Of a stretch of 64,000 bases of DNA, positions 26,617 through 35,226 are shown piece after piece. Each line of letters starts with the position of its first letter. Position 1 is the first letter of the stretch. Position numbers and translations under genes: made by a program. The notes beneath the pieces are model-generated. The model was not told the origin of the DNA. It did no database searches and worked only from the letters and a program-made list of their open reading frames with translations. Origin of the DNA: an uncultured Marvinbryantia sp. (lineage in GTDB: Bacteria > Bacillota > Clostridia > Lachnospirales > Lachnospiraceae). The stretch spans positions 5,568 through 69,567 of the forward strand of contig CALDMO010000005.1 in the NCBI GenBank assembly GCA_937915375.1. The letters are read 5' to 3'.

Positions 26617-27633
26617 ATGAAACATGGAACATCAAAACGATCAGGGACATCCGAGTTTGCGGGGAGCCCGACCTCTTCTTTAAACGTAAACAGAAATTAT
26701 AAAGACACTGTTTTCAGGATGTTGTTTAAACAAAAACATGTACTGCTGAGTCTTTATAATGCACTAAGAGGGACATCATACCCGGATCCGGAGCAGTTGA
26801 GGATCGTAACGCTGGAAAATGCGATCTATATGGGGATGAAAAATGATCTGGCGTTTATCTTAGACAGCAGTCTGAACCTGTACGAACACCAGTCTACGGT
26901 CTGTCCGAATATTCCGCTCAGGAATCTGATGTATGTGGCAGACGAACTGGAAAAGATGATTGATAAGAAACGTCTGCTTTCCAGAAGGAAACTTCTGATC
27001 CCTACGCCGGAGTTTGTCGTTTTTTATAATGGAAAGGAACCGCGTCCGGAACGTGAAGAGATGCGTCTTTCGGATCTGTTTGAGGAAAAGACGGAGGACC
27101 CGCGTCTGGAATTGAAAGTGACGGTGCTGAATATCAATCCGGGGATGAATGAAGAATTAAAGACAAAATGTCGGGAAATAGCGGAGTATATGCAGTATGT
27201 GGAATGTGTCCGCAGGTATGAGAAGGAGCTGCCGCTGGAAGCGGCAGTAGATACCGCGGTAACAGAGTGTATAGAAATGGGAATTTTAAAGGAATTTCTG
27301 ATACGGAACAGGAGTGAAGTTATGCACAGATGTTTGTACGAATATGATGAGGAAGAAGCAAGAGAAGTCTGGAGAGAGGATGCGCGTGAGGAAGGCTTGG
27401 AAGAAGGCAGAAAACAAGGGCTGGAAGAGGGACTGGAAGAAGGAAGAAAACGAGGGTTAGAAGAAGGCATAAAAGAAGGACTGGAAGCGGGTGCCAGAGA
27501 ACAGTTAAAGCTTATGGTGAAACGAAAGATAGCCAAGAACAAAACACCGGAAATAATAGCGCAGGAGTTGGAAGAAAGCGTAGAAAATATTAATATTCTT
27601 CTTGCAGAAATACAGGAAGAACCTTCGCTTTAG
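26617..27633 (+). CDS. Rpn-family recombination-promoting nuclease / PD-(D/E)XK transposase-like
   Basis: This 338-residue protein belongs to the Rpn/YhgA-like group, whose E. coli members cut DNA and raise RecA-independent recombination. The nuclease core shows NRNYKDTVFRMLF, a conserved D in NDLAFILDSS, and E-x-Q in YEHQSTVCP, consistent with the PD-(D/E)XK fold. The C-terminus has repeated EGLEEGRK units and a short helical tail. The start follows GGAGG but lies next to a hairpin. It sits in the middle of the surface-polymer locus between biosynthesis and export genes, which suggests insertion. No terminal repeats or target duplication were proven. Confidence 0.88.
   Translation: MKHGTSKRSGTSEFAGSPTSSLNVNRNYKDTVFRMLFKQKHVLLSLYNALRGTSYPDPEQLRIVTLENAIYMGMKNDLAFILDSSLNLYEHQSTVCPNIPLRNLMYVADELEKMIDKKRLLSRRKLLIPTPEFVVFYNGKEPRPEREEMRLSDLFEEKTEDPRLELKVTVLNINPGMNEELKTKCREIAEYMQYVECVRRYEKELPLEAAVDTAVTECIEMGILKEFLIRNRSEVMHRCLYEYDEEEAREVWREDAREEGLEEGRKQGLEEGLEEGRKRGLEEGIKEGLEAGAREQLKLMVKRKIAKNKTPEIIAQELEESVENINILLAEIQEEPSL
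27391..27490 (+). repeat. Imperfect tandem repeat encoding EGLEEGRK units
   Basis: Units close to GAAGGACTGGAAGAAGGC recur several times in the 3' part of the Rpn gene, interspersed with AGAAAAC/AGG steps. They encode glutamate/glycine-rich heptad-like repeats. Copy-number change is plausible, as seen in other Rpn genes. Confidence 0.7.
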
Positions 27634-27656
27634 CCTTTACGCACTGCCGGATATCG

Positions 27657-27701
27657 GATATAATAAAGCTGTCAGAAAACTTCTGACAGCTTTATTATAT
27701 C
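27657..27701 (+). terminator. Strong terminator after the Rpn gene
   Basis: A perfect 21-bp stem with only a 3-base loop (AAC) spans 27657-27677 and 27681-27701. The right arm contains TTTATTATAT. It separates the Rpn gene from the exporter promoter. Confidence 0.85.
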
Positions 27702-27768
27702 TGTAAGAAAAGACAGTATTTACGATAATTTATAGAATGGTGCCGCATTGGACAGAAACGGCGCTTGA

Positions 27769-27797
27769 TTGACATTCTTTTGTATTAATATTATAAT
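27769..27797 (+). promoter_or_regulatory. Consensus sigma-A promoter of the export operon
   Basis: A perfect -35 TTGACA and a perfect -10 TATAAT are separated by exactly 17 bases, 59 bases before the first exporter gene. This is the strongest promoter seen in the window and implies high expression of the export genes. Confidence 0.88.
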
Positions 27798-27855
27798 GCC
27801 AAATGGAAGTTACGCTTTATGAGATAAACAGGGGCAGAAGACGGAGGTTGATTAG

Positions 27856-28635
27856 ATGAATAAAAAGGCTGTTGCCGGTTTTATGAAATACCGGTATCTG
27901 CTGATGGAGCTGGTAAAAAAGGGAATTAAACTGAAATATAGACGTTCCTATCTGGGATTGATCTGGACCTTGATTGAGCCGCTTCTTACAATGGTGGTTT
28001 TAACAATTGTGTTTGGTACGTTGTTAGGTAACAAGGAAAGGACGTTCCCAGTGTATATTTTGACGGGACGTTTGATTTATTCGATGTTTTCCGGAGCGAC
28101 AGGTGCGGCGATGCGTGCAATCCGTTCGAACAGCGCGATGATTAAAAAGGTATATGTACCGAAATACCTTTATCCACTGTCCAGTGTGCTGTATAATTAT
28201 GTTATTTTTCTGCTGTCACTGATTGTACTGTTTATTGTGGCGCTTGTGTTAAAGGTTTATCCTACTATTTATTTAGTACAGGTGGTTGTTCCATTGATTA
28301 CGCTGTTGCTTTTATCGTTGGGCGTAGGCATGATCCTGGGCACATTTTCCGTGTTTTTCAGAGATTTGGAGTATCTGTGGAATGTAGCGCTTATGCTCAT
28401 TATGTATATGTGCGCGATCTTTTACTATCCGGAGAAATTGCTGAATTCCGGATATGGTTTTATTCTGAAGTACAATCCGCTGTACTGTATTATTGCGAAT
28501 TTCCGTTCCGCAGTATTTGGACAGCCGATAAATCTGTCTTATGCAATATATGCGTTTGGATTTAGTATGGTAACATTGCTGATCGGGTTTGGTGTTTTCT
28601 ATCGTCAGCAGGATAAATTTGTGCTTCACATTTAG
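27856..28635 (+). CDS. ABC-2 permease for surface polymer export (TagG/Wzm type)
   Basis: This 259-residue membrane protein forms the channel half of a two-component exporter that moves lipid-linked polysaccharide or teichoic acid out of the cell. It has the basic N-terminal GIKLKYRRSYLGLIWTL stretch and six membrane spans. The next gene, eight bases on, is its ATPase. The consensus promoter upstream drives both. TagG and Wzm look alike at this level; the polyol-phosphate genes nearby favour a teichoic-type substrate. Confidence 0.9.
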   Translation: MNKKAVAGFMKYRYLLMELVKKGIKLKYRRSYLGLIWTLIEPLLTMVVLTIVFGTLLGNKERTFPVYILTGRLIYSMFSGATGAAMRAIRSNSAMIKKVYVPKYLYPLSSVLYNYVIFLLSLIVLFIVALVLKVYPTIYLVQVVVPLITLLLLSLGVGMILGTFSVFFRDLEYLWNVALMLIMYMCAIFYYPEKLLNSGYGFILKYNPLYCIIANFRSAVFGQPINLSYAIYAFGFSMVTLLIGFGVFYRQQDKFVLHI

Positions 28636-28643
28636 GAGAAGAT

Positions 28644-29381
28644 ATGAGTAAAACAGCAATAAAAGTAGATGATGTCAGTATCCGTTTTAATCTAAGCAGA
28701 GAAAAAACGGATAGTTTGAAAGAATATGTGATTAAGTTTTTAAAAAGAGAGATTAAATATGATGAATTCTGGGCTCTCCGGGATATTTCCTTTGAATTGA
28801 AAAAAGGAGAGCGGTTAGGGATTCTGGGCCTGAACGGAGCCGGGAAAAGTACGCTTTTGAAGATCATCGCCGGCGTATATAAGCCGACGAGCGGTACGGT
28901 TGAACGTCACGGAAAGATTGCTCCAATGCTGGAACTCGGCGCCGGATTTGATATGCAGTATACGGGCGCTGAAAATATTTTTCTGTACGGATCGGTGCTT
29001 GGATTATCCAGAGAGTTTCTGGAAGAAAAATTTGATGAGATCGTGGCATTTTCTGAGTTGGATAAATTTATTGATGTGCCGCTGAAGAATTATTCTTCCG
29101 GTATGAGAGCGAGACTGGGCTTTTCAATCGCGACGGTTGTAGAACCGGATATTCTGATTTTGGACGAAGTATTGTCTGTCGGAGATGCAAAGTTTCGCAA
29201 AAAAAGTGAGAGACGCGTGATGGAAATGTTTGATAAGGGCGTGACAGTTTTGTTTGTCTCTCATTCTCTGGAACAGGTGCAGCGTTTGTGTAATAAGGCA
29301 ATGATTTTGGAACATGGACAGCTGCTTGCCTACGGAGATACTGACAAAGTGGCTAAAATATATGAGAAGAAAACCAGATAA
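28644..29381 (+). CDS. ABC exporter ATPase (TagH/Wzt type)
   Basis: The 245-residue ATPase has Walker A LNGAGKST near residue 60, signature NYSSGMRARLGFS near 150, Walker B ILILDEVLSVGD near 171, and an H-loop in SHSLEQ near 199. It ends about where the nucleotide-binding domain ends. It lacks the extra C-terminal carbohydrate-binding domain that some Wzt proteins use to read chain ends. That fits export without strict end recognition. It pairs with the permease just upstream. Confidence 0.9.
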   Translation: MSKTAIKVDDVSIRFNLSREKTDSLKEYVIKFLKREIKYDEFWALRDISFELKKGERLGILGLNGAGKSTLLKIIAGVYKPTSGTVERHGKIAPMLELGAGFDMQYTGAENIFLYGSVLGLSREFLEEKFDEIVAFSELDKFIDVPLKNYSSGMRARLGFSIATVVEPDILILDEVLSVGDAKFRKKSERRVMEMFDKGVTVLFVSHSLEQVQRLCNKAMILEHGQLLAYGDTDKVAKIYEKKTR

Positions 29382-29403
29382 AAATCTGGATTGAGGTGAT
29401 AGA

Positions 29404-30516
29404 ATGGGAGTAGCGCCGGAAAAGCTGTACAAAGAAGCGCTGGAAAAGCTGGAACTAATTGAAGTGCTCAGACAGCCGGCAGAGGCTGCGGAAACATATC
29501 GGGAGGCGGCTGCGGATATGAAAGCAGCCGGGGATTATAAAAATGCAAAGGAACTGGCGCAGAAATACTTAAAGCTGGCGCAGCAGGCGGAAGAGGATGG
29601 AAAAGAACAGTTATATCAGCGTGCGGTAAAACGGATGAATCAGGCGCAGACAGTGGTTGAGCGCAAGCTGGCGATTGATACCTTTCAACGAGTAAGCGGT
29701 TATAAGGATGCAGATGAGCTGTGTAATCGATGCCGTCAGATGAACGAATCAATGGCAAAACGCAGAACGGCGGGTGGCTGGGGCATTTTGATTGCGGCAG
29801 TTGCGGCAGGCATAGGGTTGATTATGCTAATGCTGTCTCCGGTATGGCGATATCAGGAGGCAGAACGATTGTTTCTCAAAAATAATTTTACGGAAGCAAA
29901 AGCAATTTACCAGAAGCTGGACGGCTATAGAGACAGTAAAGAAAAAGCAGTTCTTTGTGATTCAAAAGCAGAAGAATTGGAACGACAGAATGAGATGGAT
30001 CACATTTTGAACGCCAAAAGAAAGGATACTGTCACCTATGGACCGTATACTTGGATAGTGCTGGAAGAAAATGAGAAGGAACTGTTGCTTTTAAATACAC
30101 ATTCTGATTTTCATGATGAATTTGTCGGTGTGCCATATCATAATAAAAAAGAAGCGGTCACCTGGGAAACGAGTGCGTTGCGCAAGTGGCTGAATGGTGA
30201 ATTTCTGGAAAATTTTTCAGAAGAAGAACGAAACAGGATTCTTGAGACTGAGGTTAAAAATACAGATAATCCGGTTTATGGCACAGATGCAGGGGCGGAT
30301 ACCAGGGACAGAGTATATTTGCTCAGTATGGAGGAAGCACAGGAACATATGGATATTATTGAAACAATGAGTTTGAGTTGGCTGCTTCGTACACCGGGGA
30401 GTGCGCAGAAGAGTGTTGTGTACATTACGCCGGATCATATTATTGCGGATTATGGCTGCCCGGTAGAGTGGGATCAATACGATATCCGACCTGTGATCCG
30501 AATCAGTAAAGAATGA
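29404..30516 (+). CDS. Membrane protein with helical repeats and DUF6273-like domain
   Basis: This 370-residue protein has an N-terminal alpha-helical repeat region (YREAAADMKAAGDYKNAKELA and related TPR-like units). One membrane span follows near residues 124-144, then a short second repeat part. The C-terminal domain resembles DUF6273 (TWETSALRKWLNGEFLENF, later DRVYLLSMEEA). DUF6273 has no known reaction. The start follows GAGGTG. It lies between the exporter and a dolichyl-type glycosyltransferase, overlapping a possible earlier start of the latter by four bases. A scaffold or sensor role in polymer assembly is only a guess. Confidence 0.7.
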   Translation: MGVAPEKLYKEALEKLELIEVLRQPAEAAETYREAAADMKAAGDYKNAKELAQKYLKLAQQAEEDGKEQLYQRAVKRMNQAQTVVERKLAIDTFQRVSGYKDADELCNRCRQMNESMAKRRTAGGWGILIAAVAAGIGLIMLMLSPVWRYQEAERLFLKNNFTEAKAIYQKLDGYRDSKEKAVLCDSKAEELERQNEMDHILNAKRKDTVTYGPYTWIVLEENEKELLLLNTHSDFHDEFVGVPYHNKKEAVTWETSALRKWLNGEFLENFSEEERNRILETEVKNTDNPVYGTDAGADTRDRVYLLSMEEAQEHMDIIETMSLSWLLRTPGSAQKSVVYITPDHIIADYGCPVEWDQYDIRPVIRISKE

Positions 30517-30548
30517 CAGAGGGGAAACAGAAAGAAAGGGCAGAAAAT

Positions 30549-31469
30549 ATGGGTTTGTTATCAGTAATATTGCCGGCCTATAACGAGGAAAAAATGATAG
30601 CCCGGGCGGCAGAAACAGTGGGGAAAATATTGTCAGACGCGGAAATATTGTATGAAATCGTGTTTGTAGATGATGGTTCGAAAGATAATACCTGGAAGCG
30701 GATTGAAGAGACAGCAAAGAAAGATGATCATGTTGTGGGTATTCATTTTTCACGTAACTTTGGAAAAGAATCGGCTATGCTGGCCGGTCTTGCAAACGCG
30801 GACGGAGACTGCTGCGCGGTAATGGACTGCGATCTGCAGCACCCGCCGGAAACGCTGGTGGAAATGTATCGTTTGTGGGAACAGGGGTACGAAGTGATCG
30901 AAGGTGTGAAAAAAAGCCGCGGGAAGGAAAGCATGTTTCATAAAGCAAGCGCGGGCATGTTCTACCGGATTCTTTCAGGGGCAACGAAGATTGATATGTC
31001 AAGGGCTTCCGATTTTAAACTGATGGATCGCAAGGCAGTAGATGCGATTCTGGAACTGCCGGAGCGAAATGCGTTTTTCCGTGCGTTGTCTGCCTGGGTA
31101 GGATTTAAAAGTACATCGGTGGAATTTGATGTGCGGGAACGTGAAGAAGGCGAATCAAAATGGTCTACAAGATCGCTGATCAAATATGCGGTGACAAATA
31201 TTGTGGCATTTTCAGCTGCGCCGATGCAGTTTGTCACGTTTGCGGGCTGCTTTGTGTTTTTGTTTGCGGTTGTGCTGGGCATACAGACGCTTGTGAAATA
31301 TTTTATGGGGCATGCGGTCGCAGGCTTTACAACTGTGATTCTGCTGATTTTATTTATTGGAAGTATTATTATGATCAGTCTTGGTATTATAGGCTACTAT
31401 ATTTCAAAGATTTACGAGGAAGTCAAAGGACGTCCGCGTTATCTGATCTCAAAAAAGGTTGGAAAATAA
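30549..31469 (+). CDS. GT2 polyprenyl-phosphate glycosyltransferase (GtrB/DPM1-like)
   Basis: The 306-residue enzyme has an N-terminal GT-A domain with LSVILPAYNEEKMI, VDDGSKDNTW and a DxD in MDCDLQHPPETL. Two C-terminal membrane spans follow (about residues 220-245 and 258-285). This layout is that of GtrB, which makes undecaprenyl-phosphate-linked sugars that flippases and GT-C enzymes use on the outer face. Because polytopic proteins occur at 9.4-11.4 kb, a modification pathway of this type is possible. The ATG at 30549 with upstream AAGGG was preferred to one at 30513. Confidence 0.88.
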   Translation: MGLLSVILPAYNEEKMIARAAETVGKILSDAEILYEIVFVDDGSKDNTWKRIEETAKKDDHVVGIHFSRNFGKESAMLAGLANADGDCCAVMDCDLQHPPETLVEMYRLWEQGYEVIEGVKKSRGKESMFHKASAGMFYRILSGATKIDMSRASDFKLMDRKAVDAILELPERNAFFRALSAWVGFKSTSVEFDVREREEGESKWSTRSLIKYAVTNIVAFSAAPMQFVTFAGCFVFLFAVVLGIQTLVKYFMGHAVAGFTTVILLILFIGSIIMISLGIIGYYISKIYEEVKGRPRYLISKKVGK

Positions 31470-31493
31470 TCACTGCAAAGGAGGAGTGATGGG

Positions 31494-32600
31494 ATGAAGC
31501 ATTATGATTATCTGATTGTAGGGGCCGGTTTATATGGCGCGGTTTTCGCGCATGAGGCAAAGAAAAGAGGCAAGAGCTGTCTTGTTTTGGAACGGCGGGA
31601 TCATATTGCCGGGAATGTGTACTGTGAAGAAATTGCGGGGATCAATGTACACACGTATGGGGCGCATATTTTTCATACCTCAAATCGTGAGACATGGGAG
31701 TATGTGAACCAGTTCGCGGAATTTAATAATTATGTGAACAGTCCGATCGCCAGATATCGGGATGAAGTTTACAATATGCCGTTTAATATGAATACGTTCT
31801 CCAAAATGTGGAATGTGGTAACGCCGAAAGAGGCGATGGCAAAAATTGAACAGCAGCGCAGCGTAATTAAGGACGAACCGAAAAACTTGGAAGAACAGGC
31901 AATTTCGCTGGTTGGTCGTGATATTTACGAAAAACTTGTGAAAGGGTATACGGAAAAGCAGTGGGGCAGAGACTGCAGTGAGCTTCCGGCCTTTATTATC
32001 CGCCGACTGCCGGTACGCTTTACCTACAACAATAATTATTTTAACGATCGCTTTCAGGGTATCCCGATGGGCGGCTATACCAAAATGGTGGAGAAGATGC
32101 TGGATGGCATTGAAGTGAAGGTCGGTGTGGATTATCTCAAAGAAAGAGAAAAATGGAACGGTATGGCGGACAGAGTGGTGTATACCGGACCGGTGGATGC
32201 ATATTTCTGTTATTCGTTGGGAGAATTGGAATACCGCAGTGTTCGTTTTGAGACAGAGCTTTTGGATCAGGAAAACTATCAGGGAAACGCTGTGGTGAAT
32301 TATACAGAGCGTGAGATCCCGTATACCAGAATCATTGAACACAAACACTTTGAGTTTGGCACACAGCCGAAAACAGTGATTTCGCGCGAGTATCCGAGTG
32401 AATGGAAACCGGGCGACGAACCATATTACCCGATCAATGATGAAAAAAATACGGAATTGTATGAAAAGTATCGGGCGCTTGTGGAAACCGAGGAGAATGT
32501 GATTTTCGGTGGACGTCTGGGTGAATACAAATATTACGATATGGATAAGGTGATTGAAGCGGCGCTGGCAAGAGCCGCGCAGGAGTTTGAGGAAATCTGA
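31494..32600 (+). CDS. glf: UDP-galactopyranose mutase
   Basis: Glf is a flavoenzyme that converts UDP-galactopyranose to UDP-galactofuranose, the donor for galactofuranose in surface glycans. FAD-binding is shown by the N-terminal DYLIVGAGLYGAVFA and the ERRDHIAGN motif. Further family signatures are YGAHIFHTSN and the YTEKQWG block near residue 156. The 368-residue length is normal. It follows the GtrB-like gene by 24 bases and precedes rfbD. Galactofuranose in this polymer is therefore likely, but the transferase is not identified. Confidence 0.94.
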   Translation: MKHYDYLIVGAGLYGAVFAHEAKKRGKSCLVLERRDHIAGNVYCEEIAGINVHTYGAHIFHTSNRETWEYVNQFAEFNNYVNSPIARYRDEVYNMPFNMNTFSKMWNVVTPKEAMAKIEQQRSVIKDEPKNLEEQAISLVGRDIYEKLVKGYTEKQWGRDCSELPAFIIRRLPVRFTYNNNYFNDRFQGIPMGGYTKMVEKMLDGIEVKVGVDYLKEREKWNGMADRVVYTGPVDAYFCYSLGELEYRSVRFETELLDQENYQGNAVVNYTEREIPYTRIIEHKHFEFGTQPKTVISREYPSEWKPGDEPYYPINDEKNTELYEKYRALVETEENVIFGGRLGEYKYYDMDKVIEAALARAAQEFEEI

Positions 32601-32619
32601 GTGAAGCGAGGAAAATAGT

Positions 32620-33501
32620 ATGAGAGTATTTGTAACAGGCGTCAAAGGGCAGCTGGGGCATGATGTGATGAATGAACTGGAAAAGCGCGGTCATGAGGGC
32701 TATGGCGTAGATATTGATGAGATGGATATCACAGATGAAGCAGCTGTGAGCCGCGTGATCACGGAGGCGGCGCCGGAGGCAGTGATCCACTGCGCGGCAT
32801 GGACGGCGGTTGATCTGGCAGAGGATGACGATAAAGTAGAAAAAGTTCGCGCTGTCAATGCAAAGGGAACGGAATATATCGCAAAGATCTGCAGAAAGCT
32901 GGATATACCGATGATGTATATTTCTACGGATTATGTGTTTAACGGTAAGGGCAGACACTTCTGGGAGCCGGATGATCTGAACCGTGAGCCGATTAATGTA
33001 TATGGCCAGACGAAATATGAGGGCGAACTGGCAGTGGAAAACAATTTGGAAAAATATTTTATTGTGCGTATTGCCTGGGTATTTGGTGTGAACGGTAAGA
33101 ACTTTATCAAGACGATGTTAAATCTCGGAAAAACAAGAGAAAAATTAACGGTTGTCTGTGATCAGATCGGTTCTCCGACGTATACGTTTGACTTGGCAAG
33201 ACTGTTGGTGGATATGATTGAAACAGATAAATACGGTCGTTATCATGCGACAAATGAAGGCATCTGTTCTTGGTATGAGTTTGCCTGTGAGATTTTCCGC
33301 CAGGCGGAAGCAATGGGACGCAGTGAGTACGATGAGGAACATCTGGAAGTAGAGCCTGTTCTCTCAAAAGATTATGCAGCGAAAGCGGTGCGTCCGGCAA
33401 ACAGCCGCATGAGCAAGGAAAAACTGACAGAGAAGGGGTTTGAGAGACTGCCGACCTGGCAGGATGCTTTGCACAGGTATTTGCAGGAAATTGAATTTTA
33501 G
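32620..33501 (+). CDS. rfbD: dTDP-4-dehydrorhamnose reductase
   Basis: RfbD (RmlD) performs the last, NADPH-dependent step in dTDP-L-rhamnose synthesis. The Rossmann motif is VTGVKGQLGHDV at the N-terminus. The catalytic tyrosine and lysine are in VYGQTKYEGE near residue 128, with the serine/threonine in STDYVFNG. The 293-residue length is typical. The other rhamnose genes rfbA, rfbB and rfbC are not in the window and must be elsewhere if the pathway is complete. It ends the export operon before a strong terminator. Confidence 0.92.
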   Translation: MRVFVTGVKGQLGHDVMNELEKRGHEGYGVDIDEMDITDEAAVSRVITEAAPEAVIHCAAWTAVDLAEDDDKVEKVRAVNAKGTEYIAKICRKLDIPMMYISTDYVFNGKGRHFWEPDDLNREPINVYGQTKYEGELAVENNLEKYFIVRIAWVFGVNGKNFIKTMLNLGKTREKLTVVCDQIGSPTYTFDLARLLVDMIETDKYGRYHATNEGICSWYEFACEIFRQAEAMGRSEYDEEHLEVEPVLSKDYAAKAVRPANSRMSKEKLTEKGFERLPTWQDALHRYLQEIEF

Positions 33502-33508
33502 AAAAAAG

Positions 33509-33534
33509 GGGATTCCGCGTGAAAACGGAATCCC
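33509..33534. terminator. Bidirectional terminator between rfbD and the reverse nucleotidyltransferase
   Basis: GGGATTCCG pairs with CGGAATCCC across an 8-base loop. T-rich sequence lies on the right and an A6 run on the left, so it can end transcription from both sides. Confidence 0.8.
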
Positions 33535-33541
33535 TGTTTTG

Positions 33542-34444
33542 TTAATAAAATCCTTTTGCGATCAGTTCTTTGATGGAGTTGACGACAAATTCTTTATCTT
33601 CGCGGTAAGTTACGCCAAACCATTTATCATGGGTTTCCAGAAGCGTTACTTCTGCCTTTTTTTCGTGAAGCAATCCGTCAATGATGGTCGGCAGCAGATA
33701 TTCAGCGGTCAGATCTTCTGCCGGTATTTTTGTGAGAAATTCCTGGAAACCATCTGCCAGATAATCGATGAAATCCGGCGTCAGTCCCCACATATTCATG
33801 GAAACATGTGTATCTTCTGAAATGGCGGTTCTGGTGCCGTCTTCTGCGAGGATGGCCGCGCCTGTTTCTGTGCGGATGATATTTCTGGTCTCCTGAATAC
33901 CGGTGACATGATTATGCTGATCAAGATGGCAGATACCGCGAGTGACGCCGCCGTATTCACTCAGGGTATTTTTTAGGATGAAACCTGCCATACAGAAATG
34001 GAACAGACCGTTAAATGGCTGCGCTTCTGTCAGGTAATCATGGATTTTGGCAAAAGCCTCGCGACCATAGTAATCATCTGCGTTGATTACAGCAAAAGGT
34101 TCGTTTACCACACCGCGGCAGGCTAAGATGGCCTGACCTGTGCCCCAGGGCTTTTTGCGTCCCGCCGGCAGAACAAAACCTTCCGGTAAATCGTCCAGTT
34201 CCTGAAATACATATTCTACTTTTATCAGTTTTTCAATGCGGCATCCGATGATCGCACGGAAATCTTTTTCCAGGTCTTTACGGATGATCACAACAATTTT
34301 ATTAAAACCGGCGCGGATTGCGTCTTTGATGGAATAATCCATAATGATTTCGCCGTTAGGCCCAACGGGCTCTAACTGTTTGATTCCCCCGCCGAAGCGG
34401 CTTCCGATTCCGGCAGCCATGATAACAAGCGTCATATCTTTCAT
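33542..34444 (-). CDS. Sugar-nucleotidyltransferase-like protein
   Basis: The 300-residue protein has the NTP-transferase fold with LVIMAAGIGSRFGGGIKQL at the N-terminus, which binds the nucleotide, and a metal-site INADDYYG near residue 115. It probably couples a nucleoside triphosphate to a sugar-1-phosphate or similar substrate in the cytoplasm. The exact substrate is unclear. The start was set at the ATG preceded by GGGGGAG. It is convergent with rfbD, so it is a separate unit, with its own promoter upstream, but a role in the same surface pathway is possible. Confidence 0.8.
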   Translation of the reverse strand: MKDMTLVIMAAGIGSRFGGGIKQLEPVGPNGEIIMDYSIKDAIRAGFNKIVVIIRKDLEKDFRAIIGCRIEKLIKVEYVFQELDDLPEGFVLPAGRKKPWGTGQAILACRGVVNEPFAVINADDYYGREAFAKIHDYLTEAQPFNGLFHFCMAGFILKNTLSEYGGVTRGICHLDQHNHVTGIQETRNIIRTETGAAILAEDGTRTAISEDTHVSMNMWGLTPDFIDYLADGFQEFLTKIPAEDLTAEYLLPTIIDGLLHEKKAEVTLLETHDKWFGVTYREDKEFVVNSIKELIAKGFY

Positions 34445-34477
34445 AGTACTCCCCCTTAACATATTAGTATTATTTTC

Positions 34478-34506
34478 AGTATAACATACGCTGGATGCGG
34501 TTACAA
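34478..34506 (-). promoter_or_regulatory. Sigma-A-type promoter of the nucleotidyltransferase gene
   Basis: Read on the reverse strand: -35 TTGTAA (34501-34506) and extended -10 TGTTATACT (34478-34483 core) with 17 bases between. Confidence 0.68.
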
Positions 34507-34764
34507 TCGTTTCGGATTGGAAATTCGTTTTTGGAGGTTTATACAGGAGAGACGTATTGTAAAGTAAAGAAACAATTGGTTACCTAAATGTAAAGTAACA
34601 ATTATTTGCCATAAAAAGCAGAAAATGTTAAAAAAGGAAAGAGATATGGGTGAATATGAAAAGAAAGAAAAATATGGGTGTGCAAAATAGACAATAGAAA
34701 ATCGTAAAAAAGAAATAATGACAAAAAATATTACAAATATGGGATTGACAAATGGATAGTAAAG
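34507..34764. other. AT-rich intergenic stretch, no gene seen
   Basis: No coding frame or RNA was recognised. TGTAAAGTAA occurs twice (34558-34567 and 34589-34598). A lone TTGACA is at 34744. The sequence ends at the beta-mannosidase remnant and may be what remains of a larger deleted region. Confidence 0.4.
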
Positions 34765-35172
34765 ATGTTGTCTTATGTCTATAAGTTAAGTAACATTAAC
34801 GAGGCTTCTATGGAAAGTATCTGGTTTGAAAAAGTAGAATTCCAGGAAGCGGATATGTTGGAACATCATGTGTTTTATGAGTGCCTGATGAACGGTGAAG
34901 TGATTTCAAGCGGAAGTGTACTTTTCTCCATGCCGAAATTTTACTCTTACAAAGATCCGCAGCTTACCGTGCGCAGAGAGGGTAATGAGCTGATCGTTAC
35001 TGCGAAAACATATGCGGCATCGGTAGAGCTTTTGAATGAAAACGAAGATTGGGTACTTTACGATAATTATTTTGATATGGAAGCGGGAGAGCGCCGTGTG
35101 AAGATTTTATCGGGAGATGCAGAGGAAATCCGTGTACGCAGTGTATACAATATCGGACTGACTGAAAAATAA
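34765..35172 (+). pseudogene. C-terminal remnant of a GH2 beta-mannosidase-like gene
   Basis: The 135-residue frame matches the last Ig-like domain of GH2 beta-mannosidases: SGSVLFSMPKFYSYKDPQL, then ASVELLNENEDWVLYDNYFD and MEAGERRVKIL. The catalytic TIM barrel, which should be upstream and over 700 residues long, is absent. The sequence before 34765 is unrelated AT-rich DNA. No ribosome site precedes the ATG. It is therefore most likely the leftover of a deletion. The family would cut mannosides in the cytoplasm, but this fragment cannot. Confidence 0.65.
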
Positions 35173-35226
35173 ATAACGGATGAAATAGGAACTCTAAAAT
35201 TTTAATGGTGTAGTCTTTTAGAAAGG

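Noticed and set aside
27024..27542. 172-codon reverse frame opposite the Rpn gene, rich in serine and proline
   Set aside because: Low-complexity mirror of the EGLEEGRK repeats; no start signal.
26115..27701. A complete insertion sequence around the Rpn gene
   Set aside because: No matched terminal inverted repeats flanking the gene and no target duplication were found.
31680..32645. 321-codon reverse frame opposite glf
   Set aside because: Fully overlaps a clear glf gene; composition is that of an antisense frame.
34558..34598. Two copies of TGTAAAGTAA as a possible CRISPR-like or operator repeat
   Set aside because: Only two short copies in AT-rich DNA with dissimilar surroundings.
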